Below, one piece after another: positions 13,424 through 16,532 of a stretch of DNA of 16,532 nucleotides. Made by a program: the position numbers and the translations under genes. How positions within the stretch are numbered: position 1 is the first letter of the stretch; each line of letters starts with the position of its first letter. This DNA comes from Chloroflexota bacterium (GTDB lineage: Bacteria; Chloroflexota; Limnocylindria; QHBO01). The stretch lies in contig JAGXHP010000020.1 in the NCBI GenBank assembly GCA_024636135.1, positions 1 to 16,532 of the forward strand, written 5' to 3'. Below the pieces are notes generated by a model that had not been told where the DNA came from, searched no databases, and saw only the letters and a program-made list of their open reading frames with translations.

Positions 13424-13870
13424 TCAGTCGGCTCCGGCAACGAGCGCCTCGGGGAAGGCACATGCAGCCTCACCGCCAGCGGCATCGGGTGGGGGTGGGG
13501 GCGCGAGGCGCCCGAAGCGTCGTCGTGGCCAGAGCCGGATGACGGCCCGCCAGCGAACGGCTGCCGCCGGCACGCGGCCGAACGTCCGACCATCGGTGCT
13601 GCGGGACGGATTGTCACCTCGCAGCTCGATCCCACGAGCGGCAATCGTGGCCACGCGCTTCACCAGCTCCCGCGATGCGTCACGCGGGTCGTGTGCGACG
13701 ACGACCTGCCCGACGCTCGGGCCACCTCGCTGCCGAACGAGCAGCAGCCGGTCGCCCGGCAGCAGCGTCGGATACATCGAGGTGCCGCGCACCTCCACGA
13801 CGTCAACCAGGCGCCGCACGAGGAGGATCAGCAGGACGACGAGAGCCCAGCCACCCAGCCACGCACGCAT
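13424..13870 (-). CDS. sodX: Nickel-type superoxide dismutase maturation protease (S26 signal-peptidase family)
   Basis: The protein has 148 residues. One membrane helix (about 5-22) leads to GTSMYPTL (29-36) with nucleophile Ser31, then RELVKRV (67-73) with general base Lys71, then RGDNPSRSTDGRTFG (84-98). This is the minimal signal-peptidase I fold without the large insert of LepB. It lies 15 bases after sodN on the same strand, the usual sodN-sodX pairing. The protease removes the short propeptide of the SodN precursor so that the new N-terminal His can join the nickel site. A Pro-rich, nonconserved-looking tail begins near residue 121 and includes five Pro in a row. No Shine-Dalgarno is evident before ATG 13870, suggesting translational coupling. 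A general signal peptidase is the alternative, made unlikely by context. Confidence 0.9.
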   Translation of the reverse strand: MRAWLGGWALVVLLILLVRRLVDVVEVRGTSMYPTLLPGDRLLLVRQRGGPSVGQVVVAHDPRDASRELVKRVATIAARGIELRGDNPSRSTDGRTFGRVPAAAVRWRAVIRLWPRRRFGRLAPPPPPDAAGGEAACAFPEALVAGAD

Positions 13871-13885
13871 CTGGCCGGCGCCCGC

Positions 13886-14317
13886 CTAGGACGGACGGCC
13901 GTTCACGCGGGTCTTCTCGAGGCCGCCGGTCGCCTTCCACATCTCGTCGATGGTGTCGATCATCGACAGGAGCTCCTTCGCGGCGCCTGCGTCCAAGCTC
14001 TGCTTGACCTTCGAGGCCTGCTTCGTGGCCTTCCAGAACGTCTCGTGCAGCTCCGGGTACTTCTCGAGATGCTCCGGCTTGAAGTAGTCGTGCCAGAGGA
14101 CGTCGAGATGATGCTTCACCAGCTCCGCGCGCTCTTCCTTGACGTTGATGCAGCGGGAGCGGAACAGGGCGTCGTCGCTGGCATCATGCTTTTCGATGAT
14201 GCGCAGACAGGACTCGGCCTCGATGCGGGCCTGCTCCGGGTCGTAGACGCCGCACGGGATGTCGCAGTGCGCGTCGACCACGCGAGTCGGCCGCAGGAAT
14301 GATCGGAGGGTCAGCAT
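13886..14317 (-). CDS. sodN: Nickel-containing superoxide dismutase (SodN), precursor
   Basis: From ATG 14317 the precursor has 143 residues: a propeptide of 16 and a mature chain of 127. The mature start HCDIPCGVYDP is the nickel hook, where His1, Cys2 and Cys6 bind nickel and catalyse superoxide dismutation to peroxide and oxygen. Helices RIEAES, EERAELVKHHLDVLWHDYFKP and EKYPELHETFWKATKQASK follow the known four-helix subunit. The propeptide has no export features, so the hexamer should be cytoplasmic. AGGAGA three bases before ATG 14317 and a propeptide length like that of streptomycete SodN (14) favour this start. An ATG ten codons upstream (14347) lies twelve bases after a TAAGAT box and cannot be excluded. 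Two extra Cys in the mature chain (21 and 40) are unusual. Iron/nickel control is common for this gene, but no operator was identified. Confidence 0.93.
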   Translation of the reverse strand: MLTLRSFLRPTRVVDAHCDIPCGVYDPEQARIEAESCLRIIEKHDASDDALFRSRCINVKEERAELVKHHLDVLWHDYFKPEHLEKYPELHETFWKATKQASKVKQSLDAGAAKELLSMIDTIDEMWKATGGLEKTRVNGRPS

Positions 14318-14359
14318 CGGTCTCCTCAGGTAAGGGCTTGCTTGCATTTCGCTGTCGTC

Positions 14360-14365
14360 ATCTTA
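14360..14365 (-). promoter_or_regulatory. Possible sodN -10 box
   Basis: TAAGAT on the minus strand (four of six to TATAAT) lies in the 100-base gap between fabG and sodN. It would start transcription near 14353 and leave a leader of about 35 bases that carries the AGGAGA Shine-Dalgarno. No good -35 is visible. Confidence 0.35.
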
Positions 14366-14417
14366 GGCCGTTGCAAGCCGCCTGCCGCGATGCGGGACGG
14401 GACGGTGATTCGGGCGC

Positions 14418-15173
14418 TCAGCTCCCCATCACGATGCCGCCGTCCACGCCCAGGACCTGGCCGGTGACGTAGCGCGCCTCGTCCGACGCGAAATAGACCG
14501 CGGCGGCCGCGACGTCGTCGACCGATCCGACATAGCCGAGCGGCGTCATGCCCGTCAGCGCATCGGTGGCGGCCGCAGGCAGATCGGCGGTGAGATCGGT
14601 CTCGATCAGACCCGGCGCGATGGCGTTGCAGGTGATCCCCCGGCTGGCGAGCTCCCGCGCCGTGGTCTTCGTCAGGCCGATGAGACCGGCTTTGGCGGCG
14701 GCGTAGTTCGCCTGGCCGGGATTGCCCATCCGGCCGGCGGCGCTCGACATGTTGATGATCCTGCCGCGACGCGCCTTCATCATCGGCCGGGCAATGGCCC
14801 GGGTCATCCAGAACGGACCACCAAGGTTCGTGCCGATGACCTCGTCCCACTCTTCGACGCCCATCCGCACCAGCAGGCTGTCGCGCGTGATCCCGGCGTT
14901 GTTGACCAGGATCTCGACCGAGCCGAGGCCGTCGATCCCCGCCTTGACGATCGCCTCGCAGGCCTCGCGGCCCGCGCTTGTATCGCCCTGGATCGCCACC
15001 GCGTTCCGGCCGAGCGCGGCGATCTCGGCGACCACCTCGTCGGCGGCCTGGACGTTGCCGCGGTAGTTCACCGCGATGTCGGCACCCTGGCGCGCGAACG
15101 CGACGGCGATGGCTCGTCCGAGGCCGCGGCTGCCGCCGGTGACGAGCGCCGTCTTGCCGCTCAGGTCGAACAT
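14418..15173 (-). CDS. fabG: 3-oxoacyl-[acyl-carrier-protein] reductase
   Basis: The protein has 251 residues, the family length. It reduces 3-oxoacyl-ACP to 3-hydroxyacyl-ACP with NADPH in type II fatty-acid synthesis. The Rossmann motif is TGGSRGLG (12-19), followed by NNAG (91-94), the catalytic Asn116, Ser144, Tyr157 and Lys161 (NYAAAK), and the GLIETD and VTGQVLGVDGG end motifs. All active-site residues are present. Its ATG overlaps the fabH stop by one base (TGATG), so it is translated together with fabH; longer open frames upstream lie inside fabH and are not real. Related short-chain dehydrogenases, such as acetoacetyl-CoA reductase, have the same motifs, but the fabH/accB neighbours decide in favour of FabG. 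Confidence 0.93.
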   Translation of the reverse strand: MFDLSGKTALVTGGSRGLGRAIAVAFARQGADIAVNYRGNVQAADEVVAEIAALGRNAVAIQGDTSAGREACEAIVKAGIDGLGSVEILVNNAGITRDSLLVRMGVEEWDEVIGTNLGGPFWMTRAIARPMMKARRGRIINMSSAAGRMGNPGQANYAAAKAGLIGLTKTTARELASRGITCNAIAPGLIETDLTADLPAAATDALTGMTPLGYVGSVDDVAAAAVYFASDEARYVTGQVLGVDGGIVMGS

Positions 15174-16243
15174 CAGGCGGACGCCTCCTCCAACGCGCGA
15201 CGTGGCTGGCCCGACCGCGTCTGCTCGCCGGGTGCCAGGAACGCCCGCGTCGGGTCGGCCGTCCACTCCATCAGTGCCGCTCCCGCGGTGTAGCCGGCAC
15301 CGAAGGCGACCATGAGGACCTTGTCTCCCTGGTGGATGCGCCCGGCGGCGACGGCCTCGACCAGCGCCATGGGCACGGAGGCCGCGCTCGTGTTGCCGTA
15401 CTTCTCGATGTTCACGTAGGTCTTCTCTGCCGGGATGTTCAGCTGCTTCTGCACGTTGTTGATGATCCGCAGATTCGCCTGGTGGAAGACGAACTGGTCC
15501 ACATCGTCCACGGTGAGGCCGGCATTGCGCACGGCCGCCATGGCCGACTCGCCCATCTGGCGCGTCGCGTACTTGTAGACCTCGCTGCCGAGCATGCGGA
15601 TGGCGTGCTGATGCGCATCCACCGTGGCGTGCGATGCCGGGCGAGCCGATCCCCCGGCCGGCATGATGATCCCCTCGCAGCCGGTGCCGTCGCTGAACAG
15701 GTCGAAGCCGAGCAGCCCCCCCGGCGCGTCCGATGCCTGGAGGAGCACCGCCCCGGCACCGTCCCCGAACAGGACGCACGTGCTGCGGTCGGTCCAGTCC
15801 AGGAACCGGCTCAGCACCTCGACCCCGATGACCATGACGTTGCGGTACATCCCGCTGCGAATGAAGCTGTGGCCGGAGGCCAGGGCATACAGGAAGCCCG
15901 AGCACGCGGCCTGAAGGTCGAAGCCGGACGCGCGCGTGGCCCCCAGCTCGGTCGCCACGAGCACGGCGGTCGCGGGGAGCGGATAGTCGGGGGTGCAGGT
16001 GCCCACGATGACGAGGTCGAGTTCGCCCGGATCCAGGCCGGCGACCGCCAGCGCGTCGCGCGCCGCGTGGACCGCCAGGGTCGTGGCCGTCTCATCGTCG
16101 GCGGCGATCCGGCGCTCGCGGATGCCGGTGCGCGTCCTGATCCATTCGTCGGAGGTGTCGACGAAGGTCGACAGCTCGTCATTGGTCATGATCCTCGACG
16201 GCGCGTACATCCCCCAGCCGCCGATCAGGGCATTCGTGGTCAT
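15173..16243 (-). CDS. fabH: 3-oxoacyl-[acyl-carrier-protein] synthase III
   Basis: The protein has 356 residues. It starts fatty-acid chains by condensing an acyl-CoA with malonyl-ACP. The catalytic triad is Cys114 (DLQAACSGF), His254 (FHQANLRI) and Asn284 (YGNTSAAS). GTRTGIRERR-type residues near 38-45 (RTGIRERRI) and the GDGAGAVLL loop (160-168) are standard. The usual length is about 320; here a charged, Pro/Arg-rich tail of some 28 residues follows the last strand (AALMEW, 322-327). The Shine-Dalgarno AAGGAG stands seven bases before ATG 16243. It lies 31 bases after accB and overlaps fabG by one base. The primer preference (acetyl or branched) cannot be told from sequence alone. Confidence 0.94.
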   Translation of the reverse strand: MTTNALIGGWGMYAPSRIMTNDELSTFVDTSDEWIRTRTGIRERRIAADDETATTLAVHAARDALAVAGLDPGELDLVIVGTCTPDYPLPATAVLVATELGATRASGFDLQAACSGFLYALASGHSFIRSGMYRNVMVIGVEVLSRFLDWTDRSTCVLFGDGAGAVLLQASDAPGGLLGFDLFSDGTGCEGIIMPAGGSARPASHATVDAHQHAIRMLGSEVYKYATRQMGESAMAAVRNAGLTVDDVDQFVFHQANLRIINNVQKQLNIPAEKTYVNIEKYGNTSAASVPMALVEAVAAGRIHQGDKVLMVAFGAGYTAGAALMEWTADPTRAFLAPGEQTRSGQPRRALEEASA

Positions 16244-16274
16244 CGTGGAGCTCCTTGGATGGCAGTGGGTCGGG

Positions 16275-16532
16275 TCATCGTGGATCGATCTCGAGCAGGG
16301 GCTGCTTGCGCTTCACGAGCGTTCCGCTCTCGACGAGGATGCGATGGACCTTCCCGGCGGCATCGGACTTGATCTCGTTGAACAGCTTCATCGCCTCGAT
16401 CATGCCGACGACCTGCCCGTCGTGAATCTCCATCCCCTCGGTGACGTAGGGGCTGGCACCGGGAGACGGCGCGGCGTACCAGACACCGGTCAGCGGTGCG
16501 CTCACGAAGCGCATCCCGGGAGATGGTTCGCC
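16275..16532 (-). CDS. accB: Biotin carboxyl carrier protein of acetyl-CoA carboxylase (partial, runs off right edge)
   Basis: About 85 residues are visible and the frame stays open to the window edge, so the N-terminal part is missing. An internal ATG at 16514 is not the likely start, because this family carries a longer N-terminal linker before the biotin domain. Visible are PLTGVWYAAPSPGASPYV, the thumb-type loop of acetyl-CoA carboxylase BCCPs, and EAMKLFNEI, where the Lys carries biotin. The domain closes with VHRILVESGTLVKRKQPLLEID. It shuttles CO2 from biotin carboxylase to the carboxyltransferase, forming malonyl-CoA that feeds FabH and FabG downstream. A biotin carboxylase gene (accC) may lie beyond the edge, which is inference. 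A lipoyl domain is excluded by the EAMK motif. Confidence 0.9.
   Translation of the reverse strand, partial: GEPSPGMRFVSAPLTGVWYAAPSPGASPYVTEGMEIHDGQVVGMIEAMKLFNEIKSDAAGKVHRILVESGTLVKRKQPLLEIDPR

Noticed and set aside
13487..13501. G-rich tract on the plus strand as a G-quadruplex
   Set aside because: Only three runs of three or more G are close together; it simply encodes the Pro run in the SodX tail on the other strand.
14366..14417. Terminator hairpin after fabG
   Set aside because: Only a four-pair stem (CCGC/GCGG) was found and there is no T-run, which is too weak to call.

Overview
The window is visibly GC-rich and almost fully coding. Nearly every gene is on the minus strand; the exceptions are corA (6096-7097) and a short receiver-like gene (13049-13420). 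Nickel superoxide dismutase with its dedicated protease, a PHP-type PolX, a long DERA-type DeoC and a split two-gene aldehyde dehydrogenase point to a free-living, aerobic, high-GC bacterium. Chloroflexota (Limnocylindria-like) or a relative of Actinomycetota fits best. This assignment is inference: there is no rRNA or other marker here. No tRNA, rRNA, CRISPR array, insertion sequence or phage gene was seen, and no gap over 300 bases lacks a gene.

Region 1 (1-3357, minus) is the least understood. A TPR protein with a HIRAN-like middle domain and an acidic tail is followed, one base later, by a DNA-methylase-like protein. That protein keeps the SAM-binding motif, a zinc ribbon and the TPRN landmark of the COG1743 type, but shows no DPPY catalytic motif. 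Its frame stops at a TAA (237-239) yet stays open to the window edge, encoding a stretch that resembles a PD-(D/E)XK nuclease core. The gene therefore looks like one methylase-nuclease fusion broken by a single stop.

Region 2 (3469-7097) holds polX and a multi-pass membrane protein (minus, 4-base overlap), then a divergent promoter region and corA. Region 3 (7163-9663, minus) is an overlapping gene pair that looks like a split ALDH16: a full catalytic aldehyde dehydrogenase followed by a truncated partner without a catalytic domain. Region 4 (9707-11976, minus) is an operon of a FrnE/DsbA-like protein, an ECF sigma factor, an O6-alkylguanine-DNA alkyltransferase with an extra N-terminal helical segment, and a small lipoprotein. 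Region 5 has deoC (minus) divergent from a receiver-like gene (plus), then sodN-sodX (minus). Region 6 (14418 to the right edge, minus) is the fatty-acid synthesis cluster accB-fabH-fabG.

A theme across the window is promoter placement. Four genes (polX, the first ALDH, the frnE-like gene, deoC) have a TATAAT-like -10 box ending only 7-9 bases before the ATG, which predicts leaderless mRNAs and fixes those starts. Genes inside operons instead overlap by ATGA, GTGA or TGATG, or carry a clear Shine-Dalgarno sequence. Functionally, DeoC releases acetaldehyde that the ALDH pair could oxidise; the Ni-SOD pair handles superoxide; and the sigma/alkyltransferase operon may be a small DNA-alkylation or redox stress circuit.
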